This document shows, in pieces, positions 35,403 to 45,200 of a DNA stretch of 64,000 bases. This DNA comes from Hymenobacter psychrophilus (GTDB taxonomy: Bacteria; Bacteroidota; Bacteroidia; Cytophagales; Hymenobacteraceae). Numbering within the stretch: the stretch's first letter is position 1; the number at the start of each line of letters is the position of its first letter. A program made the position numbers and the translations under genes. The notes under the pieces are model-generated. The model ran no database searches. It saw only the letters and a list, made by a program, of their open reading frames with translations, and was not told the origin of the DNA. The stretch is taken from positions 372,001-436,000 of the forward strand of contig NZ_FNOV01000003.1 in the NCBI RefSeq assembly GCF_900107135.1. The letters are read 5' to 3'.

Positions 35403-36185
35403 TTACCAGCGCACCTCAAACTCGTCCGCATCCTGCAAAGCGGGGAAGCGCTGGCGGAACTCCTGGAGTTCGTCGCGGCGCAGGGTGCGGGTGATGTTGG
35501 TGTCCTGGTTGCCGACTTCGACGAGGTAGTCGCCCCGCATGTCGAGCAGGGCCGAGTCGCCGGCGTAGTCGGTGCCACTGCCGTCACGGCCGATGCGGTT
35601 GACGCCCATGGTGTAGGCCACGTTTTCGATGGCGCGGGCCCGTAGCAGCGTTATCCAGGCGGTGCGGCGGGCTTCGGGCCAGTTGGCCGTGTACAGCAGC
35701 AGGTCGTAGGGCGCGGCGGGGTTGTTGCGGCTCCAGACCGGGAAGCGCAAATCGTAGCACACCAGCGGGCAGATGCGCCAGCCCCGCCATTCTTCGATAA
35801 GCCGCTCCGTACCGGCTTCATACACCTTATGCTCGCCGGCCATGGTAAAGCGGTGGCGCTTGTCGTAGTGGCTCCACGAGCCATCGGGGCGCACCCACAG
35901 CAGCCGGTTGAAGTACTGGCCGGCCTCCTGCACCATCAGGCTGCCGGTTACCACGGCGTTGTGGGTGGCGGCCAGTTGGCGCATCCAGGCCAGCGTGGGG
36001 CCGTCGGTGGGCTCGGCCAGGCCGTGGGGCTTCATGCTGAAGCCGGTCGTGAACATTTCGGGCAGCACCAGCAGGTCGGTGGGCACCGAAATGGTGGCCG
36101 CGTGGCGCTCCAGGTGCTGCCGGTTGGCTTCCGGCGCGTGCCAGTGCAGGCTTGTCTGGATGAAGGAAACAGTGAGGTCGGACAA
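35403..36185 (-). CDS. Omega-amidase (nitrilase superfamily, YafV-like)
   Basis: A 260-residue carbon-nitrogen hydrolase with the catalytic triad in order: E in LVLPEMFTTGF, K in HYDKRHRF and C in LVCYDLRFPVWSRN. Such enzymes hydrolyse the omega-amides alpha-ketoglutaramate and alpha-ketosuccinamate. The next gene upstream on the same strand, 67 bp away, is a methionine/glutamine-type aminotransferase. The pair fits the glutamine transaminase and omega-amidase route used in methionine salvage and in repair of side products. The exact substrate is inferred from family and context. Confidence 0.9.
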   Translation of the reverse strand: MSDLTVSFIQTSLHWHAPEANRQHLERHAATISVPTDLLVLPEMFTTGFSMKPHGLAEPTDGPTLAWMRQLAATHNAVVTGSLMVQEAGQYFNRLLWVRPDGSWSHYDKRHRFTMAGEHKVYEAGTERLIEEWRGWRICPLVCYDLRFPVWSRNNPAAPYDLLLYTANWPEARRTAWITLLRARAIENVAYTMGVNRIGRDGSGTDYAGDSALLDMRGDYLVEVGNQDTNITRTLRRDELQEFRQRFPALQDADEFEVRW

Positions 36186-36252
36186 GGCTAAGAACAGTTT
36201 AAAGGTCTGGCTTCAACATAGCACAAATAACCGAAGTGGCCGCAACCGCAGC

Positions 36253-37410
36253 TCAGCTAAACACCTTCAGGTCGACCAGCCGGGCGGCGGCAGCCCGCAG
36301 CGTTGCCTCGGTTTTGGCAAAGCAGAAGCGCACCAGCTGCGCATCGTGGCCGTTGTGGTAGAAGGCCGACAGCGGCACCACGGCCACCCCGCTTTCCTGG
36401 GTGAGCCGGCGGCTGAAGGTTACGTCGTCGAGGCCCGGGGCCAGATTTTTGAAGCTGGCTACCTGAAAGTAGCCGCCTCCGGAGGGCAGCAGCTCGAAGC
36501 CGGTGGGCGCCAGCAGCTCGCGCAGCAAATCACGCTTCTGCTGATAAAATGCCGGCAGGCTTTCGTAGAGCGCGGCGTCGGGCAGCACGTCGGCCAGCGC
36601 GTGCTGGGTGGGCGTGCTCACGCTGAAGGTAATGAACTGATGCACCCGGCGCAGCTCGGCCGTGAGGGCCGGCGGGGCCAGGCAGTAGCCCACCTTCCAG
36701 CCGGTGGCGTGGTAGGTTTTGCCAAACGACGACAGCACGAAGGCCCGCGCCCGTAGCTCGGGGTGGGCCGATACGCTGTTGTGCGCGGCTCCATCGAACA
36801 CCATGTGCTCGTACACTTCGTCGCTGAGCAGCAGCGCATCCGTATCGCGCAGGAGGCCGGCCAGCGTATCGAGGTCGGCGGCCGACAGCACGGCGCCGGT
36901 GGGGTTGTGGGGCGAGTTGATGAGCACGAGCCGGGTGCGGGGCGAAAGCGCGGCCGCCACCCGGTCCCAGTCGGGCCGGAAATTGGGCGCGGCCAGCGGC
37001 ACGTACACCGGCACGCCGCCCTGCAGGCGCACAGCGGGGGCGTACAAGTCGTAGGCCGGCTCCAGCAGCAGTACCTCATCTCCCGGGCGCACAACGGCGG
37101 CCATTACGGCGTACAGGCCCTCGGTGGCACCGCTGGTAACGGTAATTTCGGTGGCCGGGTCGGGGGTGTAGCCGTAGCGCAGGGCCGTTTGGTGGCTGAT
37201 GGCCTCGCGCAGCCGCGGCAGGCCGGGCATGGGCGCGTACTGCTGGTGGCCGGGCGTAAGCACGTGGCGGGCCAGGGCCTCCAGCAGCGGCCGGGGCGGG
37301 TCGTAGTCCGGAAAGCCCTGGGCCAGATTGATGGCCTCGTGCTCCTGGGCCAGCTGGGTCATCACTGAGAAGATACTCGTGCCCACATCGGGCAGCTTGG
37401 AGGTCAGCAT
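36253..37410 (-). CDS. Methionine/kynurenine-type aminotransferase
   Basis: A 385-residue class I PLP aminotransferase like E. coli YbdL. Visible are NLAQGFPDYDPP, QYAPMPGLPRLREAIS, SGATEGLYAVM, INSPHNPTGAVL, DEVYEHMVF and the PLP lysine in SSFGKTYHATGWKVGY; RFCFAK near the C terminus holds the carboxylate-binding arginine. It probably transaminates 2-oxo-4-methylthiobutyrate with glutamine. It is co-directional with and upstream of the omega-amidase gene, which would remove the ketoglutaramate product. Substrate range cannot be fixed from the sequence. Confidence 0.92.
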   Translation of the reverse strand: MLTSKLPDVGTSIFSVMTQLAQEHEAINLAQGFPDYDPPRPLLEALARHVLTPGHQQYAPMPGLPRLREAISHQTALRYGYTPDPATEITVTSGATEGLYAVMAAVVRPGDEVLLLEPAYDLYAPAVRLQGGVPVYVPLAAPNFRPDWDRVAAALSPRTRLVLINSPHNPTGAVLSAADLDTLAGLLRDTDALLLSDEVYEHMVFDGAAHNSVSAHPELRARAFVLSSFGKTYHATGWKVGYCLAPPALTAELRRVHQFITFSVSTPTQHALADVLPDAALYESLPAFYQQKRDLLRELLAPTGFELLPSGGGYFQVASFKNLAPGLDDVTFSRRLTQESGVAVVPLSAFYHNGHDAQLVRFCFAKTEATLRAAAARLVDLKVFS

Positions 37411-37442
37411 AGGAAGGAAAATACTATGGAGTAAGAAATAAA

Positions 37443-37571
37443 AACGTCATTCTGAGCGAAGGCGCAGCCGTAGTCGAAGAATCTCTACTGCTAAAGTAGT
37501 TCCTGGCAACAGAGTTACCATGGCGGTAGAGATTCTTCGACTACGGCTGCGCCTTCGCTCAGAATGACGTT
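37443..37571. repeat. Palindromic intergenic element (GTCATTCTGAGCG family)
   Basis: Perfect 46-bp inverted arms starting AACGTCATTCTGAGCGAAGG enclose a 37-bp spacer. The core is close to that of the pair at 5716-5836, but the inner arm sequence differs. It lies between msrA and the aminotransferase gene, which are co-directional on the minus strand. Confidence 0.85.
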
Positions 37572-37609
37572 CTGCGTTGGCAGCCCAAACGTTGCTTTCG
37601 CCCCGAACC

Positions 37610-38302
37610 CTACAAGGGGCTCTTGAGCAGCTCCGGAAACTTGTGGCGGAACTTCTCCACTTTGGGCACCGAGACGTTCTGCACGTAGCCCTCGGTGGGG
37701 TGCAGGCGGTAGTAGCCCTGGTGGTACCCCTCGGCGGGCCAGAATTTTTTGAACGGCACGACCTGCGTCACGATGGGGTTGCTGTACTGTTTGCTGGCAT
37801 CAACGCGCTTGATGGCTTCGTCAATAATCTGCTTTTCGGCGGGGGTGCGGTAAAAGGCTACGGAGCGGTACTGCGCCCCGGCATCGGGACCCTGGCGGTT
37901 GAGCGTGGTGGGGTCGTGGGCACCGCGGAAGAACACATCGACCAGCGTGGCGAAAGTCACCTCCTTGGGGTCGTAGTACACCTCAATGGCTTCGGCGTGG
38001 CCGGTTTCGCCGCGGCCCACCTGCTCGTAGGTGGGGTTGGCCTGCGGGCCGCCGCTGTAGCCCGATACGACGGCCTTCACGCCCTTAATTTCCTCGAACA
38101 CCTCCTCGGTGCACCAGAAGCAGCCCCCAGCAAAATCGGCGGTGGCCAGGCCCTGCAGGTTGGTGGGCGCGGGGCCGGCCGTGGAGCGGGTAGCGGCCGA
38201 GCCCTGGGCACTGGTTTTCTGGGCTTCGGCGGGCCGCTCGGAGCAGGCCGTCAGCAGCAGGATGCAGGCGGCGGCAAAGCTGTTTTTCAGTAGATTGGTC
38301 AT
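37610..38302 (-). CDS. msrA: Peptide-methionine (S)-S-oxide reductase, lipoprotein
   Basis: A 230-residue MsrA that repairs oxidised methionine in proteins. The N terminus is a lipoprotein signal (lipobox LLTAC, C20) followed by a low-complexity linker of about 35 residues, so the enzyme is probably anchored in the periplasm or outer membrane. The catalytic motif [17 protein letters not shown] is at residues 59-75 with C61 as nucleophile, followed by [21 protein letters not shown] and the substrate loop [15 protein letters not shown]. The start at 38302 is set by the lipoprotein signal. No msrB is adjacent. Confidence 0.95.
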   Translation of the reverse strand: MTNLLKNSFAAACILLLTACSERPAEAQKTSAQGSAATRSTAGPAPTNLQGLATADFAGGCFWCTEEVFEEIKGVKAVVSGYSGGPQANPTYEQVGRGETGHAEAIEVYYDPKEVTFATLVDVFFRGAHDPTTLNRQGPDAGAQYRSVAFYRTPAEKQIIDEAIKRVDASKQYSNPIVTQVVPFKKFWPAEGYHQGYYRLHPTEGYVQNVSVPKVEKFRHKFPELLKSPL

Positions 38303-38452
38303 AGGTACAAAGACAAAATGTTGCAACAGAAAGTTTGGCGGCCGGGGCGGCCGCGCCTACATACGCGGGCCGGCGCCGCCCGGACGTGGGGCCCGTGCTT
38401 GCATTCGGGCCGGCCGGGTGGTTTCTTCGGGGCCCGCTAATACTATTTGTCT

Positions 38453-41320
38453 GTGCGTATTCTCTTTCCGGCCCTGCTGGGCCTGCTGGCCGCCGGGCCG
38501 GCCGCTGCCCAAACCCTGCTCCCGATAGCGCAGCAGGTGCCCACCCGGGTGCGCTGGTACGAGGTGCGCACACCGCATTTCCGGGTGCTGTACCCCGAGG
38601 GCTTCGCCGACCGGGCCCGGCGCACGGCCCACCGGCTGGAGCAGGTGCACGAGCCGGCCGCCGCCTCGCTCGGGGCGCCGGCCCGCCCCGTAACGGTAGT
38701 GCTGCAAACTCACACCACCGTCGGCAATGGTTTTGTAACGCTGCTGCCGCGCCACTCCGAGTTCTACACCACCTTCCCGCAGGACCCTTATCTGGTGGGC
38801 ACGCTGGATTGGCTCGACCAGCTGACGGTGCACGAGTACCGCCACGTAGTGCAGTTTGATAAGGCCCACCGGGGCGTAGGGCAGCTGGGCTACCTGTTCG
38901 GCGGGTTTGGCGGGTTGGGCCTGACCACGCTGGGCGTGCCCGACTGGTTTGCCGAGGGCGACGCCGTGGGCACCGAAACGGCCCTTACCCGGAGTGGCCG
39001 GGGCCGGATTCCGAACTTCGGGGCCTACTACCGGGCCAACCTGCTGGCCGGCCGCCGCTACAGCTACGCCGAGGCCACGGGCGGCTCGTTTCGCCATTAC
39101 GTGCCCAACCACTACGTGCTGGGCTACTACCTCAGCACCCGCCTCAAGCGCACGGCCGGCCCCACGGCCTGGGGCCAGGTACTCGACCGGTACTACGATT
39201 TTCCGGTTTACCCGTTCTCGTTTTCCGACAAGCTGCGCCGCCTGACCGGCCTGCGCACCGACGACCTCTACCGCCAAACCACCCAGGAACTCGACAGCCT
39301 CTGGAAAACACAGCAAACCGGCCGCGAGCTGACCCCGACCCGCGACTTTCCGGTTGAGGCGACCGAAAAGGTCTTCACCGAATATCAGTACCCGCAATAC
39401 CTGACCGACAGCACGGTGCTGGCCCTTAAGAGCGGATTGGGCCACACGCCCCGGCTGGTAGAGCTGGGCCGCGGCCAACCTGAGCGCACCCGGCTGGTGC
39501 TGGGCCTGCATCACAACGCCGAGCAGCTGTCGGTGGGCGGGGGAAAGGCCGCGTGGCTGGAGTTTCGCAACGACCCGCGCTGGCAGCAGCAGGTGTACTC
39601 GGAGCTGCGGGTGCTCGATTTGCGCACCGGCCGCCTGAGCCGGCCCGGCCGCCGCACCCGCTACACGGCCGCCGTGCTCTCGCCCGACGGAAGCCGGCTG
39701 CTGGCCGTCAGCACCGATTCGGCTTACCAGCACCGCCTGCACCTGCTCGATGCTGAAACCGGCCGCGTACTGCGCACCTTCGCAAACCCCGCCAACGAAC
39801 CCTACCTGCACCCGCGCTTCGGGGCCGGGGCAGCGGGCGGGCGCACGGCGGCCGTGGTGCGGCTGGAGGCGGCCGGCAAGCGCCTGGAGCTGCTCGATGT
39901 AGAATCGGGCGCGACCCAAACCGTGCTGCCCGCTACCAACGACAACATTTCACACCCTCAGCCCTGGCAGGAGTATGTGCTGTTCAACTCGCCCCGTAGC
40001 GGGCAGGATGAGGTGTACGCCGTGCAGCTTGGCACCGGCGCGGTGCGGCCGGTAAGCAGCCGGCCGGTGGGCAGCTACCACGCCGCCGTCAGTCCCGATG
40101 GGCAGCGGCTGGCTTTCCACGAAATAAGGGCCCAGGGCAGCCGGATAGTCGAAATGCCGCTGCGCCCCGCCGCCTGGCCCGTTGGTCGGGCCGATGTTTC
40201 GCCCGCCGACCTTTACGCCGACGAGTTGACGGCCCGGGAGCCGGGCGCGGCCACCGTGGGGCCGGTTTTACCGCTTGATTCGGTGGCCGGACCGGCGCTG
40301 GTGGCTCGCCGCTACCGCCGCCTTCCCCACGCGCCCAACCTCTATGGCTGGGGCCTGGTGCAGAGCCCCGGCGGCAGCGGCCTCAGCCTGGGTTTGCGCG
40401 CCCAAGACGTGCTAAGCACCACCCAGGCCATAGCGGGCCTGGGCTACGACGCCACCGAGCGCACCGGCCGCGTGTTTGCTGATGTCAGCTACCAGGGCCT
40501 GGGGCCGGTGCTCGATTTCGGAATAGAAAACGGGGGCCGCCGGGCGGCCCTCCTTCTGCCTAACGGCGGCGTGGCCGAGGACCGTTGGCGCTACACCCGC
40601 CTGAGCGTGGGCAGCCGCCTGCCCCTGGTGCTCACCACGTCTAAAATGCTGACCTCGCTTACAGTGGGTGCGTTTTACCAGCTGGAGCAAACCCAGGGCT
40701 ACGAGCTACCGGGGCGCTACACCAACGAAGTAGGGCGCCAGCCGCTGCACGCGCTGCTGGGCTCGCTCAGCTTCAGCCGCACGTTGCGCCAGAGCTACCG
40801 CGACGTGGCTCCGCGCTGGGGCCAGAGCCTGCTGCTGACGGGCCGCGACACGCCCTTTGGCACGGGCCTGCAGGCCCGGCAGCTGGCCGCGCAGGGTAGC
40901 TTGTTTCTGCCCGGCATCGGCCTGCACCACGCCGTGCGGCTGCGCGCCGGCTACCAGTATCAGCAGCAGCGCGAGTACCGGTTTGGGGCGGCCGTTTTCT
41001 ACCCGCGGGGCCTGCCTTACCTGAGCTTCGACCGCCTCAGCTCGCTTAGCGGCGAGTACCGCCTGCCGCTGGCCGACGTGCATTGGCAGCTCACGCGCCT
41101 GCTCTACGTGCAACGCCTCAAAGCCAACCTGTTCCTCGACTACGTCCGGGGAGAGTCGGGTCCGGTGCGTCGCTCCTACCACTCGGCCGGGCTGGATGTG
41201 TCGGCCGTTTTCAACCCGCTACGCCTGCGCACACCCCTCGAATTAGGCCTGCGCACGGTTTACAACTCCTACTACGGCACCTGGGAAGTGCAGCCGCTGG
41301 TACTCAATATTGGATTTTAA
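38453..41320 (+). CDS. Gluzincin peptidase-like, beta-propeller and barrel fusion protein
   Basis: A protein of about 955 residues that probably starts at GTG 38453 (TTG 38447 is the alternative; no ATG fits). It has a signal peptide over residues 1-20. The first 270 residues look like a gluzincin-type peptidase (peptidase MA-like) with zinc site HEYRH (127-131) and a downstream glutamate in WFAEGDAV. Residues 330-640 show TolB/WD40-like propeller strands such as AAVLSPDGSRLLAVSTD. The last 280 residues look like an outer-membrane barrel. This order is known in Bacteroidota proteins annotated only as hypothetical. Protease activity is not shown. Confidence 0.78.
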   Translation: MRILFPALLGLLAAGPAAAQTLLPIAQQVPTRVRWYEVRTPHFRVLYPEGFADRARRTAHRLEQVHEPAAASLGAPARPVTVVLQTHTTVGNGFVTLLPRHSEFYTTFPQDPYLVGTLDWLDQLTVHEYRHVVQFDKAHRGVGQLGYLFGGFGGLGLTTLGVPDWFAEGDAVGTETALTRSGRGRIPNFGAYYRANLLAGRRYSYAEATGGSFRHYVPNHYVLGYYLSTRLKRTAGPTAWGQVLDRYYDFPVYPFSFSDKLRRLTGLRTDDLYRQTTQELDSLWKTQQTGRELTPTRDFPVEATEKVFTEYQYPQYLTDSTVLALKSGLGHTPRLVELGRGQPERTRLVLGLHHNAEQLSVGGGKAAWLEFRNDPRWQQQVYSELRVLDLRTGRLSRPGRRTRYTAAVLSPDGSRLLAVSTDSAYQHRLHLLDAETGRVLRTFANPANEPYLHPRFGAGAAGGRTAAVVRLEAAGKRLELLDVESGATQTVLPATNDNISHPQPWQEYVLFNSPRSGQDEVYAVQLGTGAVRPVSSRPVGSYHAAVSPDGQRLAFHEIRAQGSRIVEMPLRPAAWPVGRADVSPADLYADELTAREPGAATVGPVLPLDSVAGPALVARRYRRLPHAPNLYGWGLVQSPGGSGLSLGLRAQDVLSTTQAIAGLGYDATERTGRVFADVSYQGLGPVLDFGIENGGRRAALLLPNGGVAEDRWRYTRLSVGSRLPLVLTTSKMLTSLTVGAFYQLEQTQGYELPGRYTNEVGRQPLHALLGSLSFSRTLRQSYRDVAPRWGQSLLLTGRDTPFGTGLQARQLAAQGSLFLPGIGLHHAVRLRAGYQYQQQREYRFGAAVFYPRGLPYLSFDRLSSLSGEYRLPLADVHWQLTRLLYVQRLKANLFLDYVRGESGPVRRSYHSAGLDVSAVFNPLRLRTPLELGLRTVYNSYYGTWEVQPLVLNIGF

Positions 41321-41410
41321 ACCAGGGGTTGAAGGCTCAAGGCTCAGATAACGGTCGTGCTGGTTCTGCGCGTCTGCCATCCAAGCCCTGGCATCTACAT
41401 CCTTAAATCA

Positions 41411-41863
41411 TTACTTCACCTCAAACACCAACAGCGGCTGTTCGTGCTCCGAGTCGAAGAGCTGAAGCTGACGGTGACTGATGGTATAGCGCCGCACCTG
41501 CGGCAGCAGCGTGAGGTAACGACTTTCCTGCGGCTGCTCGGGACAGGTCATGCGCGTGCTGGCCTGATCTGAAAAAGTAAGGTAGGAGGTGCCGGGCACC
41601 AGCGTAAAACGGCCGCCGTACTGGTTGCACCAAGCCTGGCCGGAGCTGAGATTATCAACCGAGCTTAGCGTGAGGCTGGTAATAGCGGCGCCGGCAGGTG
41701 CCGGGGCGGGCGTCCCTTCCAGTTCCGTAAGTCGCCAGGACTGATCGAGCAGGTAAAGGGGCGCAGGCATGGGCTCCTGGCCTTTAGAGCAGCCGCCGAG
41801 CAGCAGGCTGGCGGGCACCAGTAACGACAACAGCGCAGCGGAAAATCGGCGGGGCATTTTCAT
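41411..41863 (-). CDS. META/HslJ-domain lipoprotein
   Basis: A 150-residue protein with a lipoprotein signal (LLLGGC lipobox near residue 25) and one META domain: SWRLTELEGTP at the start, WCNQYGGRFTLV in the middle and TRMTCPEQPQESRYL near the end. META domains occur in HslJ of E. coli, linked to novobiocin resistance and envelope stress; the biochemical role is not established. The start could be the ATG at 41863 or 41857. A second META lipoprotein is encoded at 46961. Confidence 0.85.
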   Translation of the reverse strand: MKMPRRFSAALLSLLVPASLLLGGCSKGQEPMPAPLYLLDQSWRLTELEGTPAPAPAGAAITSLTLSSVDNLSSGQAWCNQYGGRFTLVPGTSYLTFSDQASTRMTCPEQPQESRYLTLLPQVRRYTISHRQLQLFDSEHEQPLLVFEVK

Positions 41864-42015
41864 GGGCACTTGGAAGATTTCGGCTGGCAAAGTAGCGACC
41901 TTTCAATGGGATGAAAAAATAATACAAAAAGTTGCATCGGCCAGTCGAAGTGGCCAACTATTTGTAGTCTGCTCAGAAGATTAGTTCCATTCTTCTCTAT
42001 TTAATTTTCGTGTAT

Positions 42016-44544
42016 ATGAAAATTGCTTCCCTCCGCCATGCCGGTAGCCTGGCGGCTTTGCTGGCAGCTGGCCTCTTATCCGTTAGCTTCGATACGGCAT
42101 CTACTCCGGTTTACCTGCTGCAGCGGGTAGTAGAATTCTACCGTTCCAGCCAGCCCGAAGTCAGCTACCTGCACCTCGACCAGGACGCCTACGCGGCCGG
42201 CGAAACGCTCTGGTTCAAAGCGTATCTGCTCGATGCCCGCGCCCACCAGCCCGATTCGCTGAGCAAGGTGCTGTACGTGGATGTGGTGGCGCCCGACCGC
42301 CAGGTGCTGTTCAAGCGTACCCTGGCGCTCACTGATGGCCAGGCCGCCGGTGATATTGTGCTGCCCGACACGCTCACTTCGGGCGTGTACACGCTGCGCG
42401 CCTACACCAGCTGGATGCGCAACAACGACGAAGGGCTCTTCTTTACCCGCCGCATTCCCATCTGGCAGGCGTCGGCGCCCAGTTGGGGCGACGATACCCC
42501 AGCATCGCGCCGGGCCCTGCTGGCGGTTCGGGCCAACCGGGCCATAAAGGCTGCGGCCAAGCCCGATGTACAGTTTTTTCCTGAAGGAGGCGAGTTGGTG
42601 GCGGGCCTGGCAACGCTGGTGGGCGTGAAGGCTACCGACGCCAGCGGACACGGGCTAGCCGTGCAAGGCAGCATTTTCGACGGCACCCGCCGGGAAGTAG
42701 CCCGCTTCAGTACGCCGGCTCTGGGAATGACATCGATAAATCTCACCCCGCAGGCGGGCCAGAAATACCGCGCCGAGGTAGAACTGCCCGACGGCTCGAC
42801 GGTTGGCTACCAGTTGCCCACGGTGCAAGCGACGGGCTGGGGGCTGAACGTACGCGAAATAGGCGACGAATTCCGGGTATTTGTGCGCCGCGCTGGCGGC
42901 ACTACGCCCGAGCCGCTGCAGCTTGTGGCGCACGTTCGGAGCAAAGCCGTATACGCCGCCGATGGGCGGGTAGGCCCTGGCGAAACGTTTTTCGCGGCTA
43001 TTCCCAAGAGTCAGGCCCCGGCGGGGGTGTTGCACATAACCCTGTTCGATGGGACCAGCACCCCGCAGGCCGAGCGCCTGGTGTTCGTGCCTGAAACCAG
43101 GCCCCTGCAGGTGCGCCTGCGCCCCGATAAAGCCACCTACGGCCCGCGCCAACTGGTTAACCTGGAAGTGGAAGTGACAACGGCGGACGGCCGGCCCGCC
43201 CCGGCCGAACTCTCGCTGGCCGTGGCCAACACGGCCGGGCTGCCAGCTGGGGCCGGCGATGCTACCACCGTACGGGCGCATCTGCTGCTGACCTCCGAAC
43301 TGCGGGGCTACGTCGAGAATCCCGCCTATTATTTGCAGCCCCGCACCCCCCAGATTCAACAGGCCCTCGACAACCTATTGCTGACCCAGGGCTGGAGCCG
43401 GTTTACCTGGCAGCAGGTGCTGGCGCCGGTTTCGCCGGCCGCCGAATACCTGCATCCGCTGGAGCGCAGCCTCACGCTTAGTGGCCAATTGATGCGCCTC
43501 AACAACAAGCCCGTTCCCGCCGGGGAACTGTCTATTATGTTCGGCACCGATCTGAATGTAGTGCAGTTGAAAGCGGATGCCGAAGGCCGGTTCCTGCTAA
43601 CCGGCTTCGAAGGCCTCGACACCACGCATGTGGTGGTGCAGGGCCTCACCCCCAAAGGCAACAGCCAGACGCAGGTGCGTATAAACGAATTGTGGCCCGC
43701 GCCGGCTGAGCGCTGGCGGCCACTAGCGCCACTACCACCGGCCGAAGTTACGGCGCCGGCCGTGGTAGCCTACGGGCAGCGCAGCCGCCGCCAGCAACTG
43801 CTGGAACAGCAGTTCCGGCCCGATGCTACCAGCGGCATTGTGCTACGCAACGTTGACATCAAGGGCAAGCGCACGCCCGTCAGGTCGCCGTTTTCGCTGC
43901 CGCCAGGGCGCACTCAGGTACTCAAAGCAAGCGACCTACCCAGTGTAGCTTCCTACCGCAACGTGTTTGAAATGCTGCAAAGTCGCTTTGCAGGGGTTGA
44001 AGTATACCCTTCTGGCAACAGCTACGCAGTGGTTATGCGCGGCGTTACGGGCCTGGGTGGCTCCGTCCCGCCCGTATTCGTGCTCGATGGCGTACTACTG
44101 ACCGACAGTGACATTCTGCTCTCCGTTTCGCCCATTACGGTTGACCGGATTGAAGTACTGAAGGGTCCTCCCCCACCCATGTATGCTGGTAGTCTGGGCG
44201 GCATGAAGAGCGGCGTTGTAGCCATATTTACCAAACAGGGTATAAGTGACAACCCGAACAGCAACACCCCTGGGGCAATAGCCCGCCGGCTGCCCGCCTA
44301 CCACCGGGCCCGCGAGTTCTACGCCCCCCGCTACGACACCAACCGCCAGCCGGATAAGCCTGACCCGCGCGCCACTACCCTTTACTGGCAGCCCCGCCTG
44401 ACGGTACCCGCCTCGGGCCGCGCCCGGGTGAGCTTTTATACCGCCGACCAGGCCGGCGCCTTTCGCGCTTCGGTTGAGGGGGTAAGCCTGGCAGGCCAGC
44501 CCGCTACGGCGGAGGCCGCCCTTTCGGTAGCTGCTCAGCCCTGA
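42016..44544 (+). CDS. Macroglobulin-domain protein with a lone TonB-plug domain
   Basis: An 842-residue exported protein with a signal peptide over residues 1-29 or so. Residues 50-145 match an MG2-type macroglobulin domain (YLHLDQDAYAAGETLWFKAY). Several further beta-sandwich domains follow. Residues 650-750 resemble a TonB-dependent receptor plug (NVFEMLQSRFAGVEVY, VLDGVLLTDSDILLSVSP, DRIEVLKGPPPPMYAGSLGG), but no 22-strand barrel follows; the protein ends with another beta-sandwich. Related proteins are common in Bacteroidota, without a defined function. I chose the ATG at 42016 over a GTG six bases upstream. Confidence 0.85.
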   Translation: MKIASLRHAGSLAALLAAGLLSVSFDTASTPVYLLQRVVEFYRSSQPEVSYLHLDQDAYAAGETLWFKAYLLDARAHQPDSLSKVLYVDVVAPDRQVLFKRTLALTDGQAAGDIVLPDTLTSGVYTLRAYTSWMRNNDEGLFFTRRIPIWQASAPSWGDDTPASRRALLAVRANRAIKAAAKPDVQFFPEGGELVAGLATLVGVKATDASGHGLAVQGSIFDGTRREVARFSTPALGMTSINLTPQAGQKYRAEVELPDGSTVGYQLPTVQATGWGLNVREIGDEFRVFVRRAGGTTPEPLQLVAHVRSKAVYAADGRVGPGETFFAAIPKSQAPAGVLHITLFDGTSTPQAERLVFVPETRPLQVRLRPDKATYGPRQLVNLEVEVTTADGRPAPAELSLAVANTAGLPAGAGDATTVRAHLLLTSELRGYVENPAYYLQPRTPQIQQALDNLLLTQGWSRFTWQQVLAPVSPAAEYLHPLERSLTLSGQLMRLNNKPVPAGELSIMFGTDLNVVQLKADAEGRFLLTGFEGLDTTHVVVQGLTPKGNSQTQVRINELWPAPAERWRPLAPLPPAEVTAPAVVAYGQRSRRQQLLEQQFRPDATSGIVLRNVDIKGKRTPVRSPFSLPPGRTQVLKASDLPSVASYRNVFEMLQSRFAGVEVYPSGNSYAVVMRGVTGLGGSVPPVFVLDGVLLTDSDILLSVSPITVDRIEVLKGPPPPMYAGSLGGMKSGVVAIFTKQGISDNPNSNTPGAIARRLPAYHRAREFYAPRYDTNRQPDKPDPRATTLYWQPRLTVPASGRARVSFYTADQAGAFRASVEGVSLAGQPATAEAALSVAAQP

Positions 44545-44625
44545 AGCCGGCCGCAGGGCGAATGTTTTTGGCGGGCAGGCTGTTAGGCCCGGATACCTGA
44601 CACCTTCCCTCCTACCCGTTTCTTT

Positions 44626-45111
44626 ATGCGCATCCTGTTTCCGTTACTGAGCCTGCTTTGGGCCGGCCCGCACCTGCCAGCCGCCGCCACAAATCCGGGT
44701 ACCACTTTGCCGAGAGGAACAGTAGTTGTTGAACCCGCGGCAAGCGGCCTGTCGGTAACGGTCGTAGTGTCGGCGCTGGCTTCGGAAAGTTCGGCCGTGA
44801 AGCTATACTTCTACAATGTGCGCGAAAACTTCCTCGTTCCGAAGGGCTATGCCTTTATGCGGGTAGTGAAGCCCGACGGCCAGCGCCAGGTGCGCCTGCC
44901 GGTGCAGCTGCCGCCCGGCGAGTGGGCTGTGGCCATTACGCAGGACTTGAACAACAACGACAAAGTGGACAAGAACCTGCTCGGCATCCCGACCGAGCCC
45001 TTCGCCTTCTCCAACAACGTGCGCCCCCGCCTGGCCCCACCCGCCTTCGACGACTGCAAGTTCATGGTTCGCGAGCCGGGCCAGGTGGTCAGCATCCGGC
45101 TACTCAAGTAG
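44626..45111 (+). CDS. Secreted DUF2141-family protein
   Basis: A 161-residue protein with a signal peptide (residues 1-20 or so). The rest is a beta-sandwich of the DUF2141 family, with QLPPGEWAVAITQDLNNNDKVDKNLLGIPTEPFAF style signature segments, here LPPGEWAVAITQDLN and then LLGIPTEPFAFSNN. The family is widespread in exported proteins; function unknown. It lies 81 bp after the macroglobulin gene on the same strand and may be co-transcribed. Confidence 0.85.
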   Translation: MRILFPLLSLLWAGPHLPAAATNPGTTLPRGTVVVEPAASGLSVTVVVSALASESSAVKLYFYNVRENFLVPKGYAFMRVVKPDGQRQVRLPVQLPPGEWAVAITQDLNNNDKVDKNLLGIPTEPFAFSNNVRPRLAPPAFDDCKFMVREPGQVVSIRLLK

Positions 45112-45200
45112 GCCGGGGCCGACCGGTGGACGGTAGCACGCAAACCTTTTCGGGTGTGGCCAGCTTATACCGAATTCCCTCGCCATACTTTTTTACTGAT

